This document shows, piece after piece, positions 1-7,881 of a stretch of 32,547 nt of DNA (positions are counted from its first letter, which is position 1; every line of letters begins with the position of its first letter). This DNA comes from Bacteroidota bacterium (GTDB lineage Bacteria; Bacteroidota; Bacteroidia; NS11-12g; UBA955). A program made the position numbers and the translations under genes. The notes under the pieces are model-generated. The model worked only from the letters and a program-made list of their open reading frames with translations, searched no databases and was not told where the DNA came from. The stretch lies in contig CANFUB010000002.1 in the NCBI GenBank assembly GCA_947450015.1, forward strand, positions 1 through 32,547. The letters run 5' to 3'.

Positions 1-510
1 ATATCTGATATGATGGCCAGCTGCCCTGCCTATGGACAATATGCCAACGATGTGTTGGCCAAACAAATGCCGCCTGCAGTTTTAGATACCATTCGCAGGA
101 TTGAAAAAGCAGGCGATTTTCAAAATCCAAAATACATGGAATTATTGATTCCCCATTTCTATTCAAAACACATTATTCGTTTAAAAGAATGGCCTGATCC
201 TGTGAATAGAATGTTTCGCAAATTAAATTACGAATTGTATGTTTCCATGCAAGGCCCAAGTGAATTTGGTGTGGCTGGTAAACTTGCTAAATGGGACGTG
301 AGTAAAGAATTAAAAAACATACAAGTGCCTTGTTTAGTGATAGGCGCTATCTACGATACCATGGATCCAAAATACATGTTATGGATGAGTCAACAAATGC
401 CCAAAGGCGAATTTTTATTGTGTCCGAATGGCAGTCATTTTTGCTACTACGACGACCAAAAAACCTATTTCAATGGTTTGATCAAATTCATTAAAAAAGT
501 AAACCAATAA
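1..510 (+). CDS. Alpha/beta hydrolase, proline iminopeptidase type (3' part; 5' end outside window)
   Basis: The frame is open from base 1 and ends at TAA 508-510, so this is the C-terminal 169 residues of a longer protein; the ATG codons at 10 and 13 are internal. The visible part matches the cap and C-terminal region of proline iminopeptidase-like alpha/beta hydrolases: a helical cap (ISDMMAS then PAYGQYAND), a late core strand IQVPCLVIGAIYDTMDP that carries the acidic member of the catalytic triad, and PNGSHFCYYDD, which carries the catalytic His. The nucleophile Ser and oxyanion region lie upstream of the window. Such enzymes cleave N-terminal proline from peptides or hydrolyse related amides, and the exact substrate cannot be read from this part. 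The next gene starts 32 nt downstream on the same strand with no visible terminator, so they may be co-transcribed. Confidence 0.85.
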   Translation: MSDMMASCPAYGQYANDVLAKQMPPAVLDTIRRIEKAGDFQNPKYMELLIPHFYSKHIIRLKEWPDPVNRMFRKLNYELYVSMQGPSEFGVAGKLAKWDVSKELKNIQVPCLVIGAIYDTMDPKYMLWMSQQMPKGEFLLCPNGSHFCYYDDQKTYFNGLIKFIKKVNQ

Positions 511-541
511 GATAAAACATAAGCAAATACAAAGCTTAATA

Positions 542-2851
542 ATGAATAGAAAAAATTTCATCAAACAAACAAGCTACGCAGGTGTTTCAGTTTTGCTATT
601 GAATAGTTGTAATCTTTATGGATCGAAAGACATTGGACTTAATAACAATGGGCTTGCACCAATCATTTTAGAACCAAAAATCGGTGAAGATATATTTGGC
701 TATATTCAACACACAAATGGCGCATTTAACAATACCCTTTACAAACAAATTTTAGGTGCAGCTAACGAATTTAAAGAGGGCGACCAATCATTGCAAATTG
801 CAGCAGCCGACGAAGCATCGAGAATAAATGCGAGGGATTTATTAGGCAATACAAAGTTAGGTGACCTCAATAAAAACATTGTTTATGAAGACGAAATTCT
901 CCACCTCATTCAACAATCAACGGTGCAAAATCAAACCATTGACAATTGGACTTTCAAAGAATTTAAAAATTTTCTGCTAACAGAAACAGAAGAAAAAATT
1001 AAAGGCATTATGCCTTCGCTAAGCAGCGATGTAGTTGCCTGCTTAGTTAAGTTAATGAGCAATTCGGAACTCATTGTTCTAAGTAAAAAGATTTTCAATC
1101 CACTTCCCAACAGCAACATTGGTGAAAAAGGCTACATGGGCGCAAGGGTGCAACCCAATTCACCAACAGATGATATTGAAGACATCACTTGGCAAGTATT
1201 CAATGCATGGTCTTATGCAGTAGGCGATGTCGTTCTAGGCACTAACCCTGTTTCAAGTGAGCCAGCCTCTGTTGCCAAAATTGAAAACGCACTTTTTGAA
1301 ATAATTAAAAGCTTTGAATTAGAGGACACCATACCCCATTGTGTGCTTTCGCATATCGATGTACAAGCTGTGGTGGAGGAACAAAACCCAGGCAGCACAG
1401 GCATTTGGTTCCAAAGCCTTGCAAGTACTGTCAATGCAAATAAAACCTTCGATGTGACCGTAGAAAAAATGATTAAGTATGCCGCACTGAGAAATGGACA
1501 TTATGGTTTTTATGCAGAAACAGGACAAGGTGCCGATATGACCAATGGCCATGGCGAAGGTTTTGACATGGTGATACATGAGTCGCGCAAGTATGGCTTT
1601 TTAAGAGTGCTCAAACAAAAAATTGAACGCCTTAAAAATGAAACCAATGCTTGGGTACATGTTAATGATGTGGCTGGGTTTATTGGACCAGAGGTTTTCA
1701 GAACCAAGGAACAATTGGTGCGTTGTTGTTTAGAAGATACCGTAATGGGTAAACTGCATGGACTTACCATTGGATTAGACATTTGTTCGACATTGCACAT
1801 GGATGTTACCTTAGATGATCTTGATTGGTGCATCGACCAAGTGATGCCTGCCAATCCTGCCTACTTAATGGCCTTACCAACAAAAAACGACCCCATGTTA
1901 AGTTATCTTACAACTGCTTTTAACAACCATGTAAAAATTAGAAATCAATTTGGATACAAGGTAAATGATGCCATGTGGGATTTCTATAAAAAGCTTGAAA
2001 TCATAGATGTGAATGGACAACCAACCGAACATTTTGGCGATCCAATTTGGGTTTATTATAAATACCAACAAACCAAAAAAGGTGCAAAGTCTATCAGCGA
2101 TACCTACGAAGAAGGCAAAGCTGCCATTTCAAGAATTGAAAGCCGAGGGGTGCCCATCGCTCAAGGTTATGGCAAAAATTATTGGGACCTTCCAGAAGCT
2201 TTAGATAAAAGAGTTCATTACTTATACGAAGATGCGAAAGTATGTTTATGGACAGCTATGGATGCGTCCTTTATTAATAATTTAAAAGATACTGTTCTAA
2301 TAAATACAAAGTCTCAAAATAGAAAAGACTATGTTTATCATCCCGCATCAGGCGAAGCTTTAAATGAAAATGCAATCAAAAAACTTAAGGCAATTAAAAC
2401 CAATTGGCAAAAAAATATACCCGATATTCAAATTGTAATTTCAGATGGATTGAATGTAAAAGCAATTATGGACCAAGGGCACCTTGCACCTTTTTTGTCT
2501 AACTTAAATAAAATGCTTGCTGCTGAAAATTATACAATAGGCAATCATCAAATCTTTATAAACAATGGTCGCGTTAGAGCGGGCTATGCCTGTGGTGAAT
2601 TATTGTTTGGCGAAAGTAATTCAACACAAAAAAAACATGGCATTATTCATATTATAGGTGAGCGACCGGGATCAGAACACCATAATTTTTCGGCCTATTT
2701 AACTGTTGCAGAACCTACAAAATGGCATGTAAAAGGCGCTGTTGACCATGACATTACACGGGTTGTATCTGGCATTTCTGATACTGCACTAAACCCTGTA
2801 GAAGCAAGTCATCTAGTTGCAAAAATTATACATGAATTATTTCAAAAATAG
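542..2851 (+). CDS. eutBC: Ethanolamine ammonia-lyase, EutB-EutC single-chain fusion with lipoprotein/Tat-like signal
   Basis: This 769-residue protein joins the large (EutB) and small (EutC) subunits of adenosylcobalamin-dependent ethanolamine ammonia-lyase, which converts ethanolamine to acetaldehyde and ammonia. EutB spans about residues 50-505. It keeps the substrate-site motifs: MGARVQPNSPTDD (R202, Q204, N206), ETGQG (E326) and GLDICSTLH (D413), equivalent by eye to E. coli R160, Q162, N193-region, E287 and D362. A linker-like extension (about 505-590) leads into the EutC cobalamin-binding core, with VISDGLN (about 632-638), GHLAPFL, NGRVRAGY, GERPGSEHH and ITRVVSGISDTAL. The EutC N-terminal helical part (GRAGPR-type motif) is missing. 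The N-terminus MNRKNFIK, then a hydrophobic stretch and LLNSC (Cys23), resembles a Tat-like (RK, not RR) lipoprotein signal. No eutA reactivase, microcompartment shell genes or cobalamin riboswitch lie nearby. The family call is firm; export is inferred. Confidence 0.93.
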   Translation: MNRKNFIKQTSYAGVSVLLLNSCNLYGSKDIGLNNNGLAPIILEPKIGEDIFGYIQHTNGAFNNTLYKQILGAANEFKEGDQSLQIAAADEASRINARDLLGNTKLGDLNKNIVYEDEILHLIQQSTVQNQTIDNWTFKEFKNFLLTETEEKIKGIMPSLSSDVVACLVKLMSNSELIVLSKKIFNPLPNSNIGEKGYMGARVQPNSPTDDIEDITWQVFNAWSYAVGDVVLGTNPVSSEPASVAKIENALFEIIKSFELEDTIPHCVLSHIDVQAVVEEQNPGSTGIWFQSLASTVNANKTFDVTVEKMIKYAALRNGHYGFYAETGQGADMTNGHGEGFDMVIHESRKYGFLRVLKQKIERLKNETNAWVHVNDVAGFIGPEVFRTKEQLVRCCLEDTVMGKLHGLTIGLDICSTLHMDVTLDDLDWCIDQVMPANPAYLMALPTKNDPMLSYLTTAFNNHVKIRNQFGYKVNDAMWDFYKKLEIIDVNGQPTEHFGDPIWVYYKYQQTKKGAKSISDTYEEGKAAISRIESRGVPIAQGYGKNYWDLPEALDKRVHYLYEDAKVCLWTAMDASFINNLKDTVLINTKSQNRKDYVYHPASGEALNENAIKKLKAIKTNWQKNIPDIQIVISDGLNVKAIMDQGHLAPFLSNLNKMLAAENYTIGNHQIFINNGRVRAGYACGELLFGESNSTQKKHGIIHIIGERPGSEHHNFSAYLTVAEPTKWHVKGAVDHDITRVVSGISDTALNPVEASHLVAKIIHELFQK

Positions 2852-2890
2852 CAAATTTTAACTTTAACAATTTAATATACAAAATTCAAT

Positions 2891-3322
2891 ATGGAAGAGC
2901 AAAATCAATCTATTAACAACAATGCTATGGATTTAAAGCCCAAAGCAACTGGCATCGGTGGCATTTTCTTTTTTACTGAAAACACTGAAGCAACAAACGC
3001 ATGGTATGCAAAAAATTTAGGATTAGAAACCAGTCCTTATGGTGTGAGTTTTGAATCCCGCGATGTAAATCAACCCGAAATTGTGAATACCTTGCAGTGG
3101 AGCCCATTTAAAAAAGGCAGCGATTATTTTGCCCCTTCTCAAAAGGAATTTATGATCAATTACCGTGTGCAAAATATTGAAGTCTTGGTTGAACAATTAA
3201 AAGCCAATGGGGTGACCATACTCGATGAAATGGCCACTTACGAATATGGTAAATTTATTCATATTCTCGACCATGAGGGCAACAAACTAGAGCTTTGGGA
3301 ACCTGTGGTTGAAACAAGGTAA
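2891..3322 (+). CDS. VOC superfamily (glyoxalase/bleomycin-resistance-like) protein
   Basis: This 143-residue protein has one vicinal-oxygen-chelate module: GIGGIFFFTENTEATNAWYAKNLGLETSPYG (read from about residue 20; shown in pieces in the family as strand-helix-strand) and a C-terminal half ending DHEGNKLELWEP, with the usual metal-ligand Glu in KLELWEP. A low-complexity Asn/Gln-rich lead of about 17 residues precedes the domain. It starts 39 nt after the ethanolamine ammonia-lyase fusion on the same strand and may share its transcript. VOC proteins include glyoxalases, dioxygenases and antibiotic-binding proteins; the substrate is not evident. A role with aldehydes from the upstream enzyme is only a guess from position. 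Confidence 0.85.
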   Translation: MEEQNQSINNNAMDLKPKATGIGGIFFFTENTEATNAWYAKNLGLETSPYGVSFESRDVNQPEIVNTLQWSPFKKGSDYFAPSQKEFMINYRVQNIEVLVEQLKANGVTILDEMATYEYGKFIHILDHEGNKLELWEPVVETR

Positions 3323-3464
3323 ACTAGCAATGTCCTTTCGTTAAACTAGTTGAAAGTTTGCATCATTACAAGCATTCAAAAGGTAATGACAAGGCTCAAT
3401 TTTGATTATTAAAAAATTTTATTACCTTGCCAAAGTATATTTAAAAAGAAGATCCGTATATACT

Positions 3465-3890
3465 ATGAATGGGAAAAATGATAGCAAAGGTAGTTTCTCC
3501 ACTTATTACCACGGCACAAAAGCCAATTTGAAAATTGGCAACTATATAGTGCCTGGTTACGCTTCTAATTATGGACAAAATAAAAAAGCCAATTATGTGT
3601 ACTTCACTGCCACCCTCGATGCCGCCATTTGGGGCGCTGAATTGGCCTTAGGTGATGGCGCTGGCCGTATTTACATTGTTAAACCCATGGTTTCACAATT
3701 TGAGGACGACCCCAATTTAACGGATAAAAAATTCCCAGGCAATCCTACCAGATCGTATCGCAGTGGTCACCCTCTAAAAATCGTTGATGAATTAACAGTT
3801 TGGGAAGGTCATACGCCAGAACAACTGCAAAAAATGAAGGATCACCTTGCCGAGCTAAAGAAGCAAGGCATTGAGGCTATTGAAGATTAA
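3465..3890 (+). CDS. arr: NAD(+)-rifampin ADP-ribosyltransferase (Arr)
   Basis: The protein (141 residues from this ATG) matches the compact Arr family, which inactivates rifamycins by transferring ADP-ribose from NAD+ to the antibiotic. Diagnostic stretches are TYYHGTKANLKIG, YVYFTATLDAAIWGAELA, EDDPNLTDKKFPGNPT and SYRSGHPL; the H of YHGT and the D of LDAAIW belong to the usual NAD/catalytic set. The length agrees with the 135-150 residues typical of the family. The open frame extends upstream to a TTG at 3402, but those 21 extra residues are not part of the family. They lie over a possible promoter (TTTG 3401-3404, TACCTTGC 3423-3430, one mismatch to TAnnTTTG, 18-nt spacer), so the ATG is preferred. 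No mobile element flanks it, so it looks like a resident chromosomal copy. Confidence 0.9.
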   Translation: MNGKNDSKGSFSTYYHGTKANLKIGNYIVPGYASNYGQNKKANYVYFTATLDAAIWGAELALGDGAGRIYIVKPMVSQFEDDPNLTDKKFPGNPTRSYRSGHPLKIVDELTVWEGHTPEQLQKMKDHLAELKKQGIEAIED

Positions 3891-3893
3891 TTT

Positions 3894-3918
3894 TAGTCAA
3901 CTAGGTTGACTATTTATC
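3894..3918 (+). terminator. Short inverted repeat just after arr, probable weak terminator
   Basis: TAGTCAAC-TAG-GTTGACTA forms a perfect 8-bp stem with a 3-nt loop, 3 nt after the arr stop codon, followed by TTTAT. The T-run is poor, so termination would be weak; an operator role is an alternative. A related sequence (GTCAA, spacer, GTTGACTATTT) occurs at 21972-21991. Confidence 0.45.
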
Positions 3919-3952
3919 CGTCATATTGCTTTGCTAAGCAATTCTGAAAACA

Positions 3953-3983
3953 TTTGAAAATAAGTGGTTTTCTTGTATCTTTG
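3953..3983 (+). promoter_or_regulatory. Promoter, full match to Bacteroidota consensus
   Basis: The -33 element TTTG (3953-3956) and the -7 element TATCTTTG (3976-3983) are separated by 19 nt, an exact fit to the Bacteroidota consensus TTTG-N19-TAnnTTTG. Transcription would start near 3988-3990, giving a leader of about 15 nt before the TTG start at 4005. Confidence 0.75.
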
Positions 3984-4004
3984 ATTTCATAGAAAAACAA
4001 ACAA

Positions 4005-4748
4005 TTGCCATCCAAATACTGCTATATCGTACTTGCCACTATTTGTTTAATGGGTATGAATTGTGAACATGAGGATATACCTCGTAAATTTTACGATCGC
4101 TATGTGATAACTTTAAACAATGGTCAATTTCAACAAGTGGTGCATTTTCAAAATGATACCCTTCACTACTATGCATACTATGCTTACCGACCAGGCATTG
4201 TTGAAGTAATTAAAAAAGATAAGCAAGACAAGATTATCAACAGAAAAATTTATTATTTAAACAAAACCACTGAACTAGCTGATAGTTGTTTGGATAGTTT
4301 TTGGCATTCCACCTCACTTTACATTGCTCGTATAAGTTATGTATATGACCAAGACACCCATTTAATTCAGACCACCACACGCACTGCCGATGTCTACAAT
4401 CCTGATTATAAAACAGACTTTACAATCAAGGATGGTAATACCATGAGACGGGACAATAGCTATTGCAACAGCTATTACAACTACCATTCCTTGAACAATC
4501 AATTAGATATTTTTGATTTTGTTGGCAACTACAATGGCAAGCACAATGCGCAATTGATAAAATATTATTTTTCGGGTTGCCATGCTGGCCCCTCTTATTC
4601 GCCCGAAACCAGCAGCTATAGTTACACACTCAATAACGATGGCCTTGTGATTGAAAGAATAGAGAACCGTGAATTGGGTTATTACATGCATGATCAAAAA
4701 CAGCCAGAAAAAGAAAAGCACATCACAACATTTACCTACATTTTTTAA
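4005..4748 (+). CDS. Hypothetical lipoprotein, TTG start
   Basis: I do not recognise this 247-residue protein. The N-terminus has a basic lead (MPSK), a hydrophobic stretch and LMGMNC (Cys20) followed by EHED. It looks like a lipoprotein signal with an imperfect lipobox (Asn at -1) and acidic residues after Cys, as in surface-exported Bacteroidota lipoproteins. The rest is rich in Tyr, Asn and Asp with repeated beta-type stretches, ending in TFTYIF, and resembles the many small cell-surface proteins of the phylum. There is no upstream ATG, because an in-frame stop (TAG) lies at 3990-3992. The exact promoter at 3953-3983 places the RNA start just before the TTG, which supports that codon as the true start. 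A start at the internal ATG of residue 16 would destroy the signal. Confidence 0.7.
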   Translation: MPSKYCYIVLATICLMGMNCEHEDIPRKFYDRYVITLNNGQFQQVVHFQNDTLHYYAYYAYRPGIVEVIKKDKQDKIINRKIYYLNKTTELADSCLDSFWHSTSLYIARISYVYDQDTHLIQTTTRTADVYNPDYKTDFTIKDGNTMRRDNSYCNSYYNYHSLNNQLDIFDFVGNYNGKHNAQLIKYYFSGCHAGPSYSPETSSYSYTLNNDGLVIERIENRELGYYMHDQKQPEKEKHITTFTYIF

Positions 4749-4831
4749 TTACCTAGGTACAACTTATACGATGCTTGGCTTTTGGTAAAATCCTTTTGGG
4801 ATTAAAATTGTTTAACAATTAAATAGCATTC

Positions 4832-5299
4832 ATGAAAAAAATTTTACAATTCTTCCTTTGCTTGTTGGGTCCGCTTGCAGTTGGCGCAATTAGTGGCATT
4901 GCAACAGTCAATAACATCCCAACTTGGTACGCCCAATTAATTAAACCAAGTTTTAATCCACCGAATTATTTGTTCGGTCCTGTGTGGACTACCCTGTATC
5001 TACTCATGGGAATTTCATTTTTCATGGTACTGAATACAACAACAAAAAATAAAAAGAAAAATGCCATCTCCTTGTTTTGGATTCAATTATTTCTAAATTT
5101 TTGTTGGAGTTTTTTGTTCTTTCAATTTCATTTTTTGGGTCTAGCTTTGATTGAAATCGGCTTGATGTGGGTAAGCATATTGCTAATGATAACAAGCTTC
5201 TACACCATCAATAAAGCAGCTGCTTGGCTTCAATTGCCTTATTTGCTTTGGGTGAGTTTTGCAAGCATATTGAATGCTAGTATTTGGTATTTGAATTGA
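4832..5299 (+). CDS. tspO: TspO/MBR family tryptophan-rich sensory protein
   Basis: The 155-residue membrane protein has the five-helix TspO/peripheral-benzodiazepine-receptor fold. Diagnostic segments are GAISGIAT, the WY of PTWYAQL followed by KPSFNPPNYLFGPVWT and LYLLMGIS, NFCWSFLFF in helix 3, and LPYLLWVSFASILN in helix 5. TspO proteins bind porphyrins, degrade or regulate tetrapyrroles and respond to stress. The length is normal for bacteria. It stands alone, with an 82-nt gap upstream that contains a perfect 7-1-7 inverted repeat (AATTGTT-T-AACAATT, 4806-4820) close to the start codon, a possible operator. No promoter boxes are clear. Bacteroidota TspO genes often sit near photolyase or tetrapyrrole genes, but none are present here. 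Confidence 0.93.
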   Translation: MKKILQFFLCLLGPLAVGAISGIATVNNIPTWYAQLIKPSFNPPNYLFGPVWTTLYLLMGISFFMVLNTTTKNKKKNAISLFWIQLFLNFCWSFLFFQFHFLGLALIEIGLMWVSILLMITSFYTINKAAAWLQLPYLLWVSFASILNASIWYLN

Positions 5300-5878
5300 G
5301 TTTTTTAACTTAAGTTTCAGTTTAAAAACGATGTTTTTTAAGACACTTTTTTTAAGCCTATTTTTTATACTTTTCAAAAATTTGAAAGCGCTTCTAAACA
5401 ATTTTATGCGTGGTTTAATAAATTTTTAGCGTTTAAAAATCAACTCTTTAAACATCTTTTTCACGTAACTATTGCACATTTATTCCTTTTGTATTTACTT
5501 TGGTATCAAGGCTATCACAAGTTTGAGTATTTGTACTTTTATGTATAAAAACTCATGACAAATGGCGGTTGAATCAGCGTTCTATGGAAGTTAAAAAAGT
5601 GAAAAATGTTAGGAGCATTTTTCTGCTTAAAAAAGTTTGGTTTAATTCACTATCCAAGTTTTCAGGATATTGAATTTGATTGATTTTTTGAACTGCGAGC
5701 TTTAACTTTATATAGATTCTAATTTAAACGACATGCTTGTAGCGGCCAAAAACTAACATACAAGAGAAACATGCAGCAAAATTCAAAATTAATTGGAGCC
5801 GATTCGTCGTGCTTTCACCCACACGCCCCACATTTAAAAACGTACGAACCTATTTTACAAAACAGCATCTAATTTTTT
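5300..5878 (+). other. 579-bp AT-rich intergenic region
   Basis: No convincing gene is present. It holds a perfect inverted repeat TTTCAAA-AA-TTTGAAA (5372-5387) and several T-runs after tspO (5300-5306, 5333-5354) that could end transcription. It also holds a 33-codon open frame (ATG 5771 to TAA 5870-5872) that stops 6 nt before the next gene. A weak -7-like TAACTTTA sits at 5703-5710, but no properly spaced -33 element goes with it. Confidence 0.5.
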
Positions 5879-7186
5879 ATGAAAAAAATATGGATGCTTT
5901 TGGCTATCCTTTCAACAGGTTGGGAGGTAGCGTATGGTCAGTGCACAACGTGCCCATCTGCTGGGGCGTGTAATGGTGGCAATGGTGCCGCCACAAATGG
6001 ACAGAACATTAACTCTGGAAACACCTACTTTTACAGTGGTTCAGGCACCTTCAGTTCGGGCGTTAATTTGAATGGAGGTACCTTAAGAATTTGTGGTACC
6101 CTTACCCTTAGTTCTATCAATTTTAACTCTGGCATTCTTGTCATTGAGTCAGGTGGATCGCTTACAATCAATGGCAGCGGCACGCTTTTTCTAAATGGAA
6201 GTACTTCAATTTACAACAGAGGGCAATTAACCATTAACAGGAGCATTACGATGCAAAATAGTAATAACCGAATAATTAATTGTACTTCATCGGCCAATCT
6301 TACAATGAATGGCGGATCACACACACTTGAAATCAATAGTTCTTCGAGCAATTTTATTAACTACGGAAATGCCGATATTCATACTTTATTTATCCAAAGC
6401 AGTGCCAGCGGTGGTGCAGTATGTTTAGGTACTTCTTCAACTTTAAACCTTACCAATTTAAACAACAATGAGTCCAACGGTGTTGATGCCCCTTCAGGTA
6501 GAGCTTGTGTGCGCTATACTGGTAATGCTGCACTGAACAGCAATTTAAGCAATACAAGCAATGTGGTGGTTTGTCGCGCTACAGGCGCAACAAGAAGTGG
6601 TGGCGCATCGTTTGGAGGTGCTGCGGTTACAACGGGTTGTAGCTCTTGTTTGGTAGCTTTACCAATTGAGCTTGTTTATTTTAAAGCGGAGTGTAACAGC
6701 AATGATTTGTTGTTAAAATGGGCAACTGCAAGTGAGCGTAACAATGCCTTTTTTACACTAGAAAAAAGTTTGGATGGCATTCAATGGGAATCTATTGCGA
6801 CCATCCAAGGTGCTGGGAATTCTGAATCACTTTTAGAATATGAATCACATTACGCCTATCAAACAATTGAAAAAAATGTCTATTTTAGATTGAAACAAAC
6901 CAATACAAATGGCACCTTTACTTATTCAGAAATCATCGATCAGAAAAAATGTTTGATGGAACATGTAGGATATATTGTTTTTCCGAATCCAACTGATAAA
7001 TTTGTAAACATTAAATATGATAATTTACCAAACACCAAATATGAGATTGTGGTATACAATGCATTTCAACAAATAGTATTTACAAGTCAGCAAGCCTTAA
7101 CCAGCATTGACACAGAAACATGGAATAAAGGATTATATTTCATACGTATAAATGATACTGTGATGAAATTTGTGGTTGAGCATTAA
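5879..7186 (+). CDS. Secreted beta-rich protein with T9SS type A sorting domain
   Basis: This 435-residue protein has a Sec signal peptide (MKKIWMLLAILSTGW to AYGQ, cleavage near residue 21). Then comes a Cys-poor, Asn/Ser/Gly-rich repetitive region (about 22-245) with short periodic beta strands (GTLRICGTLTLSS, GGSLTINGSGTLFLN, GQLTINRSITM) that suggest a right-handed beta-helix. A module common in Bacteroidota exoproteins follows (about 260-355; LPIELVYFKAEC, LLLKWATASERNNAFFTLEKS, YFRLKQTNTNG). The C-terminus (about 364-435; FPNPTDKFVNI, GLYFIRIND) is the T9SS type A sorting domain. It is therefore exported by Sec and then T9SS and likely attached to the cell surface. No catalytic motif was seen, and an adhesive or matrix role is inferred. 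A strong terminator follows. Confidence 0.85.
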   Translation: MKKIWMLLAILSTGWEVAYGQCTTCPSAGACNGGNGAATNGQNINSGNTYFYSGSGTFSSGVNLNGGTLRICGTLTLSSINFNSGILVIESGGSLTINGSGTLFLNGSTSIYNRGQLTINRSITMQNSNNRIINCTSSANLTMNGGSHTLEINSSSSNFINYGNADIHTLFIQSSASGGAVCLGTSSTLNLTNLNNNESNGVDAPSGRACVRYTGNAALNSNLSNTSNVVVCRATGATRSGGASFGGAAVTTGCSSCLVALPIELVYFKAECNSNDLLLKWATASERNNAFFTLEKSLDGIQWESIATIQGAGNSESLLEYESHYAYQTIEKNVYFRLKQTNTNGTFTYSEIIDQKKCLMEHVGYIVFPNPTDKFVNIKYDNLPNTKYEIVVYNAFQQIVFTSQQALTSIDTETWNKGLYFIRINDTVMKFVVEH

Positions 7187-7223
7187 AGATATTTTTATAT
7201 ATGCTGTATAAAGACGCCAAAAG

Positions 7224-7248
7224 GGTGCTCCCAACGGAGCACCTTTTT
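7224..7248 (+). terminator. Strong intrinsic terminator
   Basis: GGTGCTCC-CAAC-GGAGCACC is an 8-bp GC-rich stem with a 4-nt loop followed by TTTTT, 37 nt after the upstream stop codon. An A-run (7219-7222) on the other side means it may also stop the - strand ssb transcript, whose last gene ends at 7427. Confidence 0.92.
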
Positions 7249-7426
7249 AGCTTAACACAACTTCAAACCCACATCAAATAAAAAAAGAAACAAACCAAGC
7301 CCTTTGCCCGAACCAGAATGGTTTTCGATTTTACTTGTTAAACGAAAACCAATCGGTTCAGTATATCCTATCGCGAAACAACTTTAAATTAAATTAAGCT
7401 ATTTACGACAGGATGAATCAGATTTT

Positions 7427-7816
7427 TTAAAACGGAAGATCATCCGCAACAGAAGATTCTATAACAGTTGAATTCACTTGGCTTTTTCTTCCAACAAATT
7501 CAAAAGTATCGACACGCACTTCTGTAATCTGTCGTTTTTCACCAGTCTTCGTTTCATAAAAGCGGTTGGCTAGTGTCCCTTCGACAGCAATGCGCTCGCC
7601 TTTGCCAATATACTTTTCGATCAGCTCGGCTTGTTTGCCCCAGAACACTAAATTGTGCCAGTGGGTAATGTCAACTGTTTCACCCTTGGCATTTTTTTGT
7701 TTCTCGTTCGTAGCCAATCTTAAATTAGCTACTTTGTTACCATTCTCGAATTTTTTTACTTCTGGTGTGGCGCCAACATGGCCCATTAAACGCACTGAAT
7801 TGATTAAACTTTTCAT
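7427..7816 (-). CDS. ssb: Single-stranded DNA-binding protein, downstream tandem copy
   Basis: This 129-residue SSB has an OB-fold over residues 3-108 (LINSVRLMGHVG, THWHNLVFWGK, YIGKGERIAVEGTLANR) and the acidic C-terminal tip DDLPF, which binds replication and repair partners. SSB coats single-stranded DNA during replication, recombination and repair. The copy at 7882-8271 is its twin: 104 of 129 residues match by my alignment (about 81%), and differences are concentrated in the variable tail after residue 110. Both share 23 identical nt immediately upstream of the ATG, so the duplicated unit includes the translation start region. The gap between copies is 65 nt and both genes read the same way, so one transcript could carry both. 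Confidence 0.95.
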   Translation of the reverse strand: MKSLINSVRLMGHVGATPEVKKFENGNKVANLRLATNEKQKNAKGETVDITHWHNLVFWGKQAELIEKYIGKGERIAVEGTLANRFYETKTGEKRQITEVRVDTFEFVGRKSQVNSTVIESSVADDLPF

Positions 7817-7881
7817 GATATATATGTATTTAAATTTTTTACTATTTTTAAATTGATTGCTTATACTTTTTAATAATTAAA

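Noticed and set aside
511..541. Cobalamin riboswitch in front of the adenosylcobalamin-dependent lyase
   Set aside because: Only 31 nt separate it from the preceding gene and no B12-box or aptamer-like sequence is present there.
1213..1854. Several - strand open frames of 60-114 codons inside the ethanolamine ammonia-lyase gene
   Set aside because: They are antisense to a gene with strong family conservation, have no recognisable protein features and arise from its codon pattern.
542..3322. Ethanolamine microcompartment operon
   Set aside because: No shell proteins, EutA, EutE, EutD, EutH or EutR were found around the fusion gene.
4426..4721. - strand frames over the orphan lipoprotein
   Set aside because: They overlap a + strand frame that has an exact promoter and signal peptide; they have neither.
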